Notes: generated by a model from the letters alone, not told the origin. Positions 1 to 10,330 are shown, counted from the stretch's first letter. The stretch: 64,000 bases of DNA from Schizochytrium sp. TIO01 (GCA_004764695.1 SMSO01000005.1:1073501-1137500); one strand, 5' to 3'. Numbers and translations: made by a program.

Positions 1-391
1 GTACCATTCAAGTTATTGAAAGCTTCTTCTTTGTAAATTAAGAACTAAAAAGAGAGCATTTCCCATTCTCTCTTTTCTTGATTGTTCTTTCTGAGGAGTG
101 CTATTGACCAGATATCCTTTTCCATAGTATGTGACAAATGGGATCAATTGAACATGGAGCAGGTGCCTCTTTTTTTATTTCTTTTTTCTTTTTCAATCGT
201 TAGAATAATTGTTATAGTTTTTATTATTGGGATTAGTCAATAAAATAGAAGGGAAGAAAGATCAATTTCTAAACCACGAGGTGATTGACCTCTTTGCGGC
301 GCCCAAGGTCGCGCTCCAGACGGAGACGCGGCGGCGCGGCGGGAGTCAAGGCGAAAGGCAGGCAGGCTTTGCCAGGCCGGCCGAACCCGCG
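1..391. other. 5' flank of the SWR1 gene
   Basis: This is AT-rich, T-tract-bearing sequence followed from about 290 by GC-rich sequence. The SWR1 reading frame is already open from about 227 but has no ATG before 392, so the in-frame stretch 227-391 is taken as 5' untranslated. An upstream spliced exon or a non-ATG start cannot be excluded. I see no clear TATA box. Confidence 0.5.
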
Positions 392-3300
392 ATGGCACCT
401 GCCACGAGCGGGCCAGAGTTCGCAGACGCTGGGCCTAACACCGAGTCGGCGACAACTTCAACATCCACAATAACGACATCGACGACGGCAATAAGGACGG
501 GGAAAAGTGCTTCAGAAAGTAAGGTCAAAGATAAAGACGAATATGATACGAGAGGCAAAAATGACGAACACATCAAAATAACCAAACGAAATAGCGATGG
601 CGGAGCCACTGAAGAGGATTCGACAAAAATCACTGCCGAGGAGAGCGCCGGCAAGAGAGCCAAGGACAAAGTCAACGCGAAAGACTCTGAATCGAGAAGT
701 GGCGCCGATGACGATGCCAAGCCCGATTCTGAAGACATCGTGAAAATTAAGGCCGAAAATAACCATGGGGATGGTGGGCCCAAAGACAATGTCAATGGTG
801 AAGAAGATAATGACACCATGGATAAAGGTAGCCGCGAAGAGGCCGAAAAGGTTGACGTGGAGAAGTTGCAGCAGCTGGATCTAGAAAAACTAGACGTAAC
901 AGAACTTGTTCGTTACAAAGATATGGCACAAAGAAGAATACATGAACTGGCGCCAGTTTCGACACAGAGGATTGGCAAGACTCAAGATGATGTGCGCATG
1001 AATACAGCACACTGGGCATACTTGCTGCAGGAGATGGCGTGGATGGCAGAAGACTTCAAAAAAGAGCGTGGGTGGAAGCAAAAGCAGCAGAAGATTATTG
1101 TAAAGTCGGCCTTGAGGCAACGCGAAAAGATGTTCAATAAAGACCTACAAAACTCAATTGTTATGCGCAAAACGGCCAAGAAGATCTGTGCCAAAGTCGC
1201 GAGAGAGGTACGGACATTCTGGGAGAAGGTTGACCGCATCGTGGTCTATAAGTACAAGACCGAGTTTTATGCGCGACAACAGGCAGCCATGGACAAACAT
1301 CTTAATTTCCTCGTGGACCAGACAGAACGCTATTCGAACCTTCTCGCTACAAAACTCCGCCACGAAGCCCAGGAAGACGAACGCCGCTACATAGCCAAAA
1401 GTCCCGCAAGCTCCCGCACAGGTTTCGCTAGCGAACGGAGTGATGAGGGTGAGGAGGAATCGGGTGACGACCAGGACCATGAGGAGGATGAAGATGAAGA
1501 TGAAGATTATGGCGATCGCAGCGTGCCGAGCTCGCAAGCGTCTAGTGCAGGGGATGCACTCGTGGACGACCAAAGCTCGGCACCCTCACAAACCTATTCT
1601 TCAGGACGTGGTAGGTCACAACGGCGTCGTCGACGTACCACTGCAGGGTTTCTTGAGAATCGAAGTGACGACGGCCATGATCAGAGAGAAAACATTAAAG
1701 ATGATGAATACGAAATCAAAGCACGGGATAGTGATGCTGAGTCTCGAGAGTCATTTACGTCCATGTTGTACAAAAATTCATACAAGCGCCCTCGGCCTCG
1801 TGGGCGTGGGACCCATCACTCTGCTGCTAACATTCGAGACAGTGACGAGGATGAGGAGGAGGATTGGGAGGAGAGTGATGCAGAAAACGCACAAGATGAC
1901 GAAACAACCATTGAAAAGACCGGAGAAGGAACGGCTGAGGATAATGCTTTAGAATTGGAAGCGCTTCGAAGAGAAAGTGAAATGTCTCGCGAGGAACTTT
2001 TGCGTCTATATGGGTATCCTCAAGAGATTGCTGCGACTTCTTCCACGGCTGTGATGCTTGATTCCAGAGTTCGTAAACATGGAAAGGACAAACAATCTGA
2101 TGCTTCTGGCGACGAAGATAACAGTGATGAAAACGAGGATCTAGATTGGGAGGGAGACGAGGAGGAGGATAATGAAGAGACACTCGATGCTGAAGGAGAG
2201 CCTTCTCGGCAGGTGCTAGATTCTGAGCTTGACCAACTGAAAGCAGAAGGCGAAATGTCTTTGGAGGAACTTCGCGCAATGTATGGAATTCAAGCTCAGG
2301 CAGTTGAGGAGGATGAAAATCCGATCTCCAGACAACACCAAAGTACGTCCAGCGCGGAGATGAGTGGTAAATTGCCTAAGCACAAACCGAACAGCGACGA
2401 CGAAAGCGATAGTGACATTGACTTTGTTGCACGCGAAGAAGAAGATAATGAAGAAACCCTTGATCAAGAAGGCGAGCAAACTGCCACAGAAAACAAACAG
2501 GAGCTGGATGATCTTAGAGAGGAAGCGGAGATGTCAGTGGAAGAACTGCGTCGCAAGTATGGTCTTGCAGACGAAACCCAATCCAATCATAATTCTGATA
2601 GCGACCAAGACTTCGTAGCTGAGGACGAAGAAGATAACGAGGAGACTCTTGAACAAGAAGGTGAGCAAACTGCGACAGAAAACAAACAAGAGCTCGACGA
2701 TCTTAGAGAGGAAGCGGAGATGTCAGTGGAAGAACTGCGTCGCAAGTATGGTCTTGCAGACGAAACCCAATCCAATCATAATTCTGATAGCGACCAAGAC
2801 TTCGTAGCTGAGGACGAAGAAGATAACGAGGAGACTCTTGAACAAGAAGGTGAGCAAACAGCTATGGAAAATCAGAAGGAGCTCGATGATCTGAAAGAAG
2901 AAGCGGACATGTCTGTGGAAGAACTACGCCGCAAGTATGGCCTTGTCGATGCTGCGCCATCTTCTTCCATTAATGCCAAAAGCAACAAAGACGATGAAAT
3001 GGATAGTGACCAAGACTATGTTGCTCTGGAAGAAGAAGACAATGAGGAGACTCTTGAAGCAGAGGGCGAGCAAACCGCTACGGAGAACAAACAAGAGCTC
3101 GACGACCTTCAAGAGGAAGCAGAGATGTCTGTGGAAGAACTGCGCCGCAAATATGGTCTTGCAGACGAAACCCAATCCAATCATAATTCTGATAGCGACC
3201 AAGACTTTGAAGCTGAGGATGAAGAAGATAATGAAGAGACTCTTGAGGAGGAAGGTGAGCAAACTGCTACAGAAAATAAGCAGGAGCTCGATGATCTCAA

Positions 3301-6300
3301 AGAGGAGGCAGAGATGTCCGTGGAAGAACTCCGCCGCAAGTATGGTCTTGCCGGTGAGACTCGGAGCAGTCCTGCACCATCTAAGTCGAATCTTATGTCG
3401 ACTCTAATGAGTAATCAGGATGAAGGCGGAGATGATGATGACGATGAAGAGTTCAACTTTGAAGAAGAAGAGGATGAAGAAGAAACGATGGAGCAAGAAG
3501 GAGAACCTGATGAAGCTGAAGCAAAAAGGGAGCTCGCTGATTTGGAGCTGGAGGCCAATCTGAGCCGCGAGGAACTAATGCGGCGTTATGGCTATTCTTT
3601 GTCTGAAAGCGACGAAGAGGCTGATATCGGGCGTTCTCGTGGCGAATGCGAAGGGCAGGAAAGGAATAAAGGTAACAACGGCCTTGTAACATCTAGTGCT
3701 GCACAACCGCCACAACATGATACTGATGGCCAGATCCGCTTCCAGGTTCCTTTCCTCATGGAAAAGGACCTCATGCTTCGCGAGTACCAGCGCCTTGGAC
3801 TGGATTGGCTAGTGTCCATGTGTGAGCGCCGTTTGAATGGTATCCTTGCGGATGAGATGGGTCTTGGCAAAACTGTCCAGACAATTTCCTTATTAGCACA
3901 CTTGGCTGCTGAGCGAGGTATTTGGGGTCCGCACTTGATTATTGTCCCAACTAGTGTGCTGCTGAATTGGGAGATGGAGTTTAAGAAGTTTTGCCCTGCT
4001 TTTAAAGTTCTAACGTATTATGGAACAACCAAAGAGCGCAAAGCAAAACGTGTTGGGTGGACTCAACCAAATGCCTTTCATGCCTGCATTACTTCATACC
4101 AACTGGCAGTCCAAGATGCTCACATTCTGCGACGGAAGAAATGGTTTTACATGATTCTTGATGAAGCGCACAACATCAAGAACTTTAGGTCCCAACGCTG
4201 GCAGACTCTACTCACCTTCAACACCAAACGCCGTCTCTTACTGACTGGTACACCTTTGCAAAACTCCCTCATGGAATTATGGTCGCTCATGCATTTTCTA
4301 ATGCCGCATATTTTCCGCTCACAAACTGAATTCAAGTATTGGTTCTCGAATCCTCTGAATGCAGTAGTGGAGGGTCGAGGTAAAGCCTCTGCTGCGCAGG
4401 CCGCACTTGCTAGGCAGGAGCAGGATCGGCACAATGCAAAAGTGATCAAACGGCTGCATACCGTCATTCGTCCTTTTCTTTTGCGTCGTCTTAAAGCAGA
4501 TGTAGCAACTCAATTGCCGGGAAAGTACGAACACATTGTTCGTGTTCCCTTATCGAGGCGTCAACGATTTCTTTACGAGGACTTCATCTCGCGAAGCTCG
4601 ACGCGTAAAGCACTGACTAGTGGTGGATATCTCGGCATGATGGCAATTCTCATGAAGCTTCGCATGGTATGCAACCACCCAGACATCTTTGAGCCTCGCG
4701 TCATTGAATCACCCTTTGCGATGGAACCTCTTGCTATTGAGGCTGCTGCGTGTACTTTAGGTATTCGCAAGCAAATTGGAGCTTCATTCTGTGGAAGCAA
4801 TCCGGTGGCTGGCTTGGAACTTGACATCGGAGGTCCATTCGGACTAGCGACACGCGAAGCAGGGCACATCCCTGGCTTGCTTAGAACATTATGGCAAGTT
4901 GATCGAGTTGCTCAGCTTCGTCCACCAAAGAAGGCACTGATTGAAGTTCTTTCTTCTGAGGAGTTTGATGTGCACGACGATCGCCTCGATTCAATGGAAC
5001 TCTCGTCTGAAGCACAAGCTGCTGTGGATGTAGAACGTAAACGTATGCGGGAAGAAAACTTGGTGGAGCGTGTAGCCATCGCTGAATGCGCAGATCGTCG
5101 CATGAATAACGTTGAACGGTTAGGCCCTGTGTACGGTGAAGATCTTCGACGCGCAGTAACCATTGGGCCAGCGCCAGGGGCCTACAATGCATGCTTTGCT
5201 TCTCAATGGCTTAGACAACACGACAGGGCAGATTTGGCCACGCCCAACGCACTTCGTAATTGCGCACCTCTGGTTTCTGAACGAGTTGCTCGCCTGCGCC
5301 CTGTATTGGAACATTTTGTTTTTGCTACACCACCTGCCATTGTCGCAACCCCTGTGATCAAATACACGGGACGATGGTCGAAAGATAGTCTAAATACCCT
5401 CCAAGAGGCGCGAAACTTTGCAAAAGAAACAGAGCGCCTTGTCCGTGCAATTAATTCTCCGGATCCGACTAGTGTTTTCAGCGCGGCAGTCTTACACCCT
5501 GCGGCAGTACGACTCAAACTATCTTTCCCGGACAAAATGCTGGTCCAGTATGATTGTGGCAAACTACAATATCTTGCAGCGAAGCTTCGAGATCTCAAAG
5601 CTGGAGGTCATCGCGTTCTTATATTTACACAAATGACAAAGATGCTTGATATTCTTGAACTCTTTCTTAATATCCACGGACATGTCTATTTTCGCCTGGA
5701 CGGCGCCACAAAAGTCGACGCAAGACAGCGGATGATGGAGAAGTTCAATCGCGATCCGCGCATATTTGCTTTTATTCTTAGCACTCGAAGTGGAGGCCTG
5801 GGTATTAACCTGACGGGTGCTGACACTGTAATTTTCTATGATTCAGACTGGAACCCTAGCATGGATGCCCAGGCGCAAGATCGTGCTCATCGTATTGGCC
5901 AGACACGTGATGTTCACATTTATCGTCTCATTAGTGAGCACACAATTGAGGAAAATATCTTGATTAAAGCAAATCAAAAGCGTGAGCTCAATAAACTTTC
6001 GGTGGAAGATGGAAATTTCACGGTGAGCTCATTCCTTTCCAATGGAGGGCAGGTGAAAGATCTTTTGGGTATTGCAAATAATGGTGACAATGAAGAAGGT
6101 GGTGCACCTTTTCTTGATGATCAGGCACCCCTTGCACAGGATGAAATTGAAAGAGCGATGGCGGATGTCGAGGATGAGTCTGATAAGGCAGCAGCTGCTC
6201 GAGCTCAGCAAGAAGCGCAAGACGACCTAGATGAATTTGATGAATCAAAACCGTACCAAGCGCCTGTTGCTCCTTCCACCACAGGTGGTTCTAGCCGTGC

Positions 6301-9300
6301 TCCGTCACCCACGCCAAGCACTGCTGCAGACTCCAAAGCAGGTGGTGACGGTCCTGGTGAGGATGTAGTGGAAGGTGAAACAGAAGATGGTGGTGAAAAT
6401 GGAGGTGTCGAATCTGCAGAAGCGGGCATGACTCAAGATCAACTTAAGGAGATTGAAGCAAGGTTAGAAAAAGTTGAACGCTTAGCCATCACCTTTCGCA
6501 TGTACTGGTTTCCCGTCGTAGATACTCTCTCTGCACGTCTTGAAATGCAAGCCATGGAAGAGGCACAACAACAGACCTGGGAAATGGAAAAGCTGGAGGC
6601 CGAGCGGGAGGAAATGGAAGACGATGCAGAGGAGGAGCTCATAATGGCAACTGATGGAAGTAAATTTGATGTTAGCTCTTACCATGCTGCGAAAAATGCA
6701 ATTACAAACGCAAAGCGCATTCGTTTGATGACTGGTAAAGACTGGCACGAATATAAAACCCCCTTTGGCCGTGCATATTATCATAATCGGGAGACAATGG
6801 AGACAACCTGGGAGCAGCCAGCTATTCTCCGAGCTATGCATAATATTAAGCAAGCTCGTCGTCATGGTTGGTCTCGTTTGGTTCCAGATGTCCTAGTACG
6901 CGTTATGCACTTTTTGGAGTCTCCCGAGGAACGGTTCAACGTAGGGCGAGCTTGTAAACGGTGGCTGCGTGCTTCTCGACACCCAACATTGCATATTTGG
7001 GTTTCAAATGTTTCTGATGTATTGCAAGCAGAGAATGTGACAAACGCTCCCTTTCTGAAAGATTGGATTAGCGTTGGCACTCAGGTTGAAACGTTGTATC
7101 AGTCTGGTGAGATTTGGTACCCTGGTATTGTTACTGATGTGGCATCTGACGGGACCTACGAAGTGACTTACACTGATGGGTTTGTGGAGCCAGGTTTGCG
7201 AAGATCGATGATGCGAGTTGACTCCGGAATTCGCTACAACTTTATCAATCCAGAAGATGAAGCTACAAGCCCGTACGGCGTATACAGTAAACATCATGTT
7301 GGCCGCCTTGGCCTGGGCCCGCGCTTACCAGACCCTAAGCAAGTAAACACTCTGGAGGAAGCCCTTTCGCTTGCCAAGCCTGGTCAAGTTATTGTACTGC
7401 GTGCTGGTCTTCACCGTGCAAATACAAGCAAACTCTCTATCAAACGTTGTGTTCGCATTGTAGGAGAAAGATTTTTTGCAGAAGCTTCTGGTATCCGAAG
7501 CCGTGCAATGGCAGTATACGCGATGTTACCTTCGTCTCCTGCTGGTTTAACTCGGGCTCGGGCTCGGTCCTCTTCATCAGGCAGTGCAGATCTTGGTCCT
7601 GATCTTACAACAACTATGACTGCAAGCCCAACCAATGCCCTGGAGTCTAGCTCCTCTACAGTCATTCGATTGAAGCGACAGCTATCAGCATCATCTCTTG
7701 CGGACATAAAGAGACAACCTAAACAGCCTCCTGCCGTGGAAGTCATCGGCGTAGAAAGTACAGATAATGACTGCCTTGAGCTCCGACGAAGCATGCAAAC
7801 CTTAGAAGAAAAGGCTTGCGAAGACGATGTACAGGTGCGCTCACCCGTAGCTGAAGCGAACCGCAAGATGGACAAACACATAATGTGGGCGCACCCCCAG
7901 CAGACTGCAATTGAATGTTCAAGCTGTTCGGCCTTAACTCTTGATGTTGAGGGTCAGATAATGATCCAAGGCATCGTCGTGATGCAAGAGCGTGCTCTGA
8001 TGAAACCCGAGGTGAAACCTTTCAGCAGCGTTTGCATCTCGGGCAAGACCCAAGCCATGTTTGCGGATTGTACAATCTCCCATATGTTTGGGTTTGGCAG
8101 TGCAGTTTCTGTGTGCAGTGATGATGTTGTGGCATTCTTTTTGCGAAGCACTGTGTGCAGTGCGTCTGCATATGGACTCTTCCAGGACCATGGAGCTCTG
8201 GTAATGATAGCTTCTGAAGTTTGTAACAATGGGCTAAGCGGCATTGGGATTAAGGAGGGACTTCTCCTGGTGGAAAGGTCACGTATTCACGGTAATGGTG
8301 AGTCCGCTGTTGATATTCTCGGTGCAAGCTCTGTAGTGCGTTTACAAGGTAATGATTTGCGTAAAAACGGTGACCGGCCCATTCACTTTACCGTAGATAT
8401 GGCAGAAGATCTTTTGAGCATTTCCAATAATCTTCTTGGAGATAAAGAGCGACGATTTCGTGGAGAAGATCCATGGGTTTCCGCTGCAGACCGCTTGAAA
8501 GAATGGCGTGCGGGTCTTTCTCAACGCATGAAACGCAAAGTAGCAGACGAGCGCAAAGCACGGCGAGCTGCCGCTGCACAGGCGAAAGTATATGCACGCA
8601 TGCATTTGGAGCTCCATGCGCGTTTGAATGCTCGCCCGAAACGTAAATCAGCCCCCACGGACCTCTCGGAATCTGTTCTTGCTGGAAGAACTGGAGGTGA
8701 CGACCCGTTGGCAAAGAAACGAAAGAAGACGAGTTTGGGTGAGCAATCGTTAACTGAAGACGGCGCTGAATCTGGACAACAGAATGGATCTGAGCTGGTA
8801 ACAAGTGACGAGAAAGATGCCCAAGAAGATCTGCAATCCGTGGAATCCAGAAAGAAGACCTCTGCTAAAGATAGCCATAAGACAACGCAGACTGAAGAAG
8901 AAGGCAAGGGGTTAGAAGCTACCTCAAGCCCTAAAACGAGTTCGCTTGCTCTTTCTTCTACAAGCAGTGCTGAAGTCGAGAAAGACTTGGAGAATGAAAC
9001 CCAGAAGACTGAGTTGAAGACAAAGACACCTATGGAGGGGGACACCAAAGATGATGGCTTGTCAGAAAGAAAGATTCTGTCAACAGAAGATGAATGCTCT
9101 GCAATTCACAAAGAAAACAAGAAAAACGAGCCTGAATCATTGGCGCCACCAAAGAAGTCAATGCGCACAAAGAAGGAGGGAGACGATAGTAAGGAGCCCA
9201 GTCAAAGCCTGCCAAGATCGTCGAAGAAGAGGAAGGTTGGGTCTCCCGTGAAAGAAAAGGATACCAATGAGGAAGAAGATGAAGTGAAATCCATTTCAAA

Positions 9301-10330
9301 GGAGGCAAACCCGAGTATGGAAGGAAAAGGAGAGGAGAAGAGGAGTAAAACCAAGTCAAAGAAACGGAACAAGGCACAAGCGTCTTCCACAAAAAATAAA
9401 GAAAGTAACGAGGACAAGGATAAAGATTTATCCAACTCTACTAGGCAGTCGCTAAAAGAAAAGACTCTTACTGAAAACAATGCGAAGCAAAAAGTTTTGA
9501 GTAAGGAACCTCTGACTAAAGAGAGCGGAGATGGGTCCAAGGGGAAGAGGAATTCTGTAAAGGGGAAAACGAAAACACAGTTTGCTGAAGATAAAGGAGA
9601 GCCAAATCACGACGAAAGTAGCGCCACACTTGAGACCATTGGAGCGGATGACGCCACAAATCTAACTGAGGGCCAGACCAAGTCTGAGTCCAAGGGTGAA
9701 GAAGGTGCTACAACGTCTGTACCAAGCGGGGTAGAAGCACCAGTCACCCCAGTGCCAATCAAGCGAAAGCGAGGTCGCCCTCCAAAATCGGCTCGGGCAA
9801 CCTCGGCCACCTCATCTCGAACATCTCGTTCGATCAAGAAGGAGGCAATTGACTCAACGGAACCTGAACCGTTGTTAATTGCTTCATCTCCAGCAAAGCG
9901 AACACGGAGATCTCTTGCTGCAGCAGCTGCACTGGCGACTATTACGAAGGATGGTGATATGTCATCCGAAGCAACGTCACCAGCAAAGAAACGATTGCGG
10001 AGTTCCCCAACAAGAGCTGCTGTTGCTGCCGCTGCCGCTGCCGCTGCTGCTGCTGCGGATAATACAGCAACAGCTGAAAATTCTCAAGAAAGTGAAGCCC
10101 CTGGAGCAGACGCGCGAAGCACAACTTCTTCTCAAAAGTCTTCTTCGACCAAGAAAACCCCAGCTAAGCGAGGTCGGCCACCTTCGTCAGCATCGTCTCG
10201 CACGAATCAAGGAGCAAATTCCTCTGACGTTCGGAGCTCCATTTACACTACAAGTACAGACAAGGAAGTCCTTATTGCCCAGTCTCAAGATCGTGCAAGC
10301 CGAGCCGCGCGTCGTCGGCGGCGAGCATGA
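392..10330 (+). CDS. SWR1: SWR1/SRCAP-family remodelling ATPase fused to WW, F-box, Tudor and beta-helix domains
   Basis: Predicted catalytic subunit of a nuclear SWR1-type complex, which exchanges H2A for H2A.Z. The protein is 3312 aa, starting at the first ATG of the frame. Visible in order: acidic/basic N-terminus; HSA domain about 203-290; eight copies of an acidic box, 480-1073; SNF2 ATPase lobe 1 from about 1127 with GLGKT near 1153 and DEAH at about 1257; a ~270-residue insert between the lobes, as in SWR1/INO80; lobe 2 from about 1740 with RAHRIGQTR near 1830; the SRCAP/PIE1-like acidic and helical tail to about 2100. The same frame then encodes WW (about 2116-2144, both tryptophans present), F-box (2162-2200), Tudor-like (2225-2277), a beta-helix region (2319-2668), a Lys/Ser-rich tail, poly-Ala, and AT-hooks near 3124 and 3259. 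The SWR1 assignment is firm. The function of the extension is inferred. No intron is seen. Confidence 0.95.
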   Translation: MAPATSGPEFADAGPNTESATTSTSTITTSTTAIRTGKSASESKVKDKDEYDTRGKNDEHIKITKRNSDGGATEEDSTKITAEESAGKRAKDKVNAKDSESRSGADDDAKPDSEDIVKIKAENNHGDGGPKDNVNGEEDNDTMDKGSREEAEKVDVEKLQQLDLEKLDVTELVRYKDMAQRRIHELAPVSTQRIGKTQDDVRMNTAHWAYLLQEMAWMAEDFKKERGWKQKQQKIIVKSALRQREKMFNKDLQNSIVMRKTAKKICAKVAREVRTFWEKVDRIVVYKYKTEFYARQQAAMDKHLNFLVDQTERYSNLLATKLRHEAQEDERRYIAKSPASSRTGFASERSDEGEEESGDDQDHEEDEDEDEDYGDRSVPSSQASSAGDALVDDQSSAPSQTYSSGRGRSQRRRRRTTAGFLENRSDDGHDQRENIKDDEYEIKARDSDAESRESFTSMLYKNSYKRPRPRGRGTHHSAANIRDSDEDEEEDWEESDAENAQDDETTIEKTGEGTAEDNALELEALRRESEMSREELLRLYGYPQEIAATSSTAVMLDSRVRKHGKDKQSDASGDEDNSDENEDLDWEGDEEEDNEETLDAEGEPSRQVLDSELDQLKAEGEMSLEELRAMYGIQAQAVEEDENPISRQHQSTSSAEMSGKLPKHKPNSDDESDSDIDFVAREEEDNEETLDQEGEQTATENKQELDDLREEAEMSVEELRRKYGLADETQSNHNSDSDQDFVAEDEEDNEETLEQEGEQTATENKQELDDLREEAEMSVEELRRKYGLADETQSNHNSDSDQDFVAEDEEDNEETLEQEGEQTAMENQKELDDLKEEADMSVEELRRKYGLVDAAPSSSINAKSNKDDEMDSDQDYVALEEEDNEETLEAEGEQTATENKQELDDLQEEAEMSVEELRRKYGLADETQSNHNSDSDQDFEAEDEEDNEETLEEEGEQTATENKQELDDLKEEAEMSVEELRRKYGLAGETRSSPAPSKSNLMSTLMSNQDEGGDDDDDEEFNFEEEEDEEETMEQEGEPDEAEAKRELADLELEANLSREELMRRYGYSLSESDEEADIGRSRGECEGQERNKGNNGLVTSSAAQPPQHDTDGQIRFQVPFLMEKDLMLREYQRLGLDWLVSMCERRLNGILADEMGLGKTVQTISLLAHLAAERGIWGPHLIIVPTSVLLNWEMEFKKFCPAFKVLTYYGTTKERKAKRVGWTQPNAFHACITSYQLAVQDAHILRRKKWFYMILDEAHNIKNFRSQRWQTLLTFNTKRRLLLTGTPLQNSLMELWSLMHFLMPHIFRSQTEFKYWFSNPLNAVVEGRGKASAAQAALARQEQDRHNAKVIKRLHTVIRPFLLRRLKADVATQLPGKYEHIVRVPLSRRQRFLYEDFISRSSTRKALTSGGYLGMMAILMKLRMVCNHPDIFEPRVIESPFAMEPLAIEAAACTLGIRKQIGASFCGSNPVAGLELDIGGPFGLATREAGHIPGLLRTLWQVDRVAQLRPPKKALIEVLSSEEFDVHDDRLDSMELSSEAQAAVDVERKRMREENLVERVAIAECADRRMNNVERLGPVYGEDLRRAVTIGPAPGAYNACFASQWLRQHDRADLATPNALRNCAPLVSERVARLRPVLEHFVFATPPAIVATPVIKYTGRWSKDSLNTLQEARNFAKETERLVRAINSPDPTSVFSAAVLHPAAVRLKLSFPDKMLVQYDCGKLQYLAAKLRDLKAGGHRVLIFTQMTKMLDILELFLNIHGHVYFRLDGATKVDARQRMMEKFNRDPRIFAFILSTRSGGLGINLTGADTVIFYDSDWNPSMDAQAQDRAHRIGQTRDVHIYRLISEHTIEENILIKANQKRELNKLSVEDGNFTVSSFLSNGGQVKDLLGIANNGDNEEGGAPFLDDQAPLAQDEIERAMADVEDESDKAAAARAQQEAQDDLDEFDESKPYQAPVAPSTTGGSSRAPSPTPSTAADSKAGGDGPGEDVVEGETEDGGENGGVESAEAGMTQDQLKEIEARLEKVERLAITFRMYWFPVVDTLSARLEMQAMEEAQQQTWEMEKLEAEREEMEDDAEEELIMATDGSKFDVSSYHAAKNAITNAKRIRLMTGKDWHEYKTPFGRAYYHNRETMETTWEQPAILRAMHNIKQARRHGWSRLVPDVLVRVMHFLESPEERFNVGRACKRWLRASRHPTLHIWVSNVSDVLQAENVTNAPFLKDWISVGTQVETLYQSGEIWYPGIVTDVASDGTYEVTYTDGFVEPGLRRSMMRVDSGIRYNFINPEDEATSPYGVYSKHHVGRLGLGPRLPDPKQVNTLEEALSLAKPGQVIVLRAGLHRANTSKLSIKRCVRIVGERFFAEASGIRSRAMAVYAMLPSSPAGLTRARARSSSSGSADLGPDLTTTMTASPTNALESSSSTVIRLKRQLSASSLADIKRQPKQPPAVEVIGVESTDNDCLELRRSMQTLEEKACEDDVQVRSPVAEANRKMDKHIMWAHPQQTAIECSSCSALTLDVEGQIMIQGIVVMQERALMKPEVKPFSSVCISGKTQAMFADCTISHMFGFGSAVSVCSDDVVAFFLRSTVCSASAYGLFQDHGALVMIASEVCNNGLSGIGIKEGLLLVERSRIHGNGESAVDILGASSVVRLQGNDLRKNGDRPIHFTVDMAEDLLSISNNLLGDKERRFRGEDPWVSAADRLKEWRAGLSQRMKRKVADERKARRAAAAQAKVYARMHLELHARLNARPKRKSAPTDLSESVLAGRTGGDDPLAKKRKKTSLGEQSLTEDGAESGQQNGSELVTSDEKDAQEDLQSVESRKKTSAKDSHKTTQTEEEGKGLEATSSPKTSSLALSSTSSAEVEKDLENETQKTELKTKTPMEGDTKDDGLSERKILSTEDECSAIHKENKKNEPESLAPPKKSMRTKKEGDDSKEPSQSLPRSSKKRKVGSPVKEKDTNEEEDEVKSISKEANPSMEGKGEEKRSKTKSKKRNKAQASSTKNKESNEDKDKDLSNSTRQSLKEKTLTENNAKQKVLSKEPLTKESGDGSKGKRNSVKGKTKTQFAEDKGEPNHDESSATLETIGADDATNLTEGQTKSESKGEEGATTSVPSGVEAPVTPVPIKRKRGRPPKSARATSATSSRTSRSIKKEAIDSTEPEPLLIASSPAKRTRRSLAAAAALATITKDGDMSSEATSPAKKRLRSSPTRAAVAAAAAAAAAAADNTATAENSQESEAPGADARSTTSSQKSSSTKKTPAKRGRPPSSASSRTNQGANSSDVRSSIYTTSTDKEVLIAQSQDRASRAARRRRRA
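1830..3610 (+). repeat. Eight-copy in-frame acidic box repeat inside SWR1
   Basis: Each unit reads as an acidic run with an aromatic residue (DF, DY, DW or FNF), then EETL/ETM, about 15 residues, then a helix of the form EEAEMSVEELRRKYG. The central copies have a 63-residue (189-bp) period. 2510-2670 and 2699-2859 are identical by eye, which points to recent duplication or gene conversion. The outer copies (1, 2 and 8) are clearly diverged. SWR1 orthologues such as SRCAP and PIE1 carry this box once, in the region linked to H2A.Z-H2B binding. Confidence 0.93.

Noticed and set aside
346-3270. Several antisense and out-of-frame open frames across the SWR1 N-terminal region
   Set aside because: They mirror the acidic and Ser/Lys-rich low-complexity coding sequence of the + strand and contain no domain.
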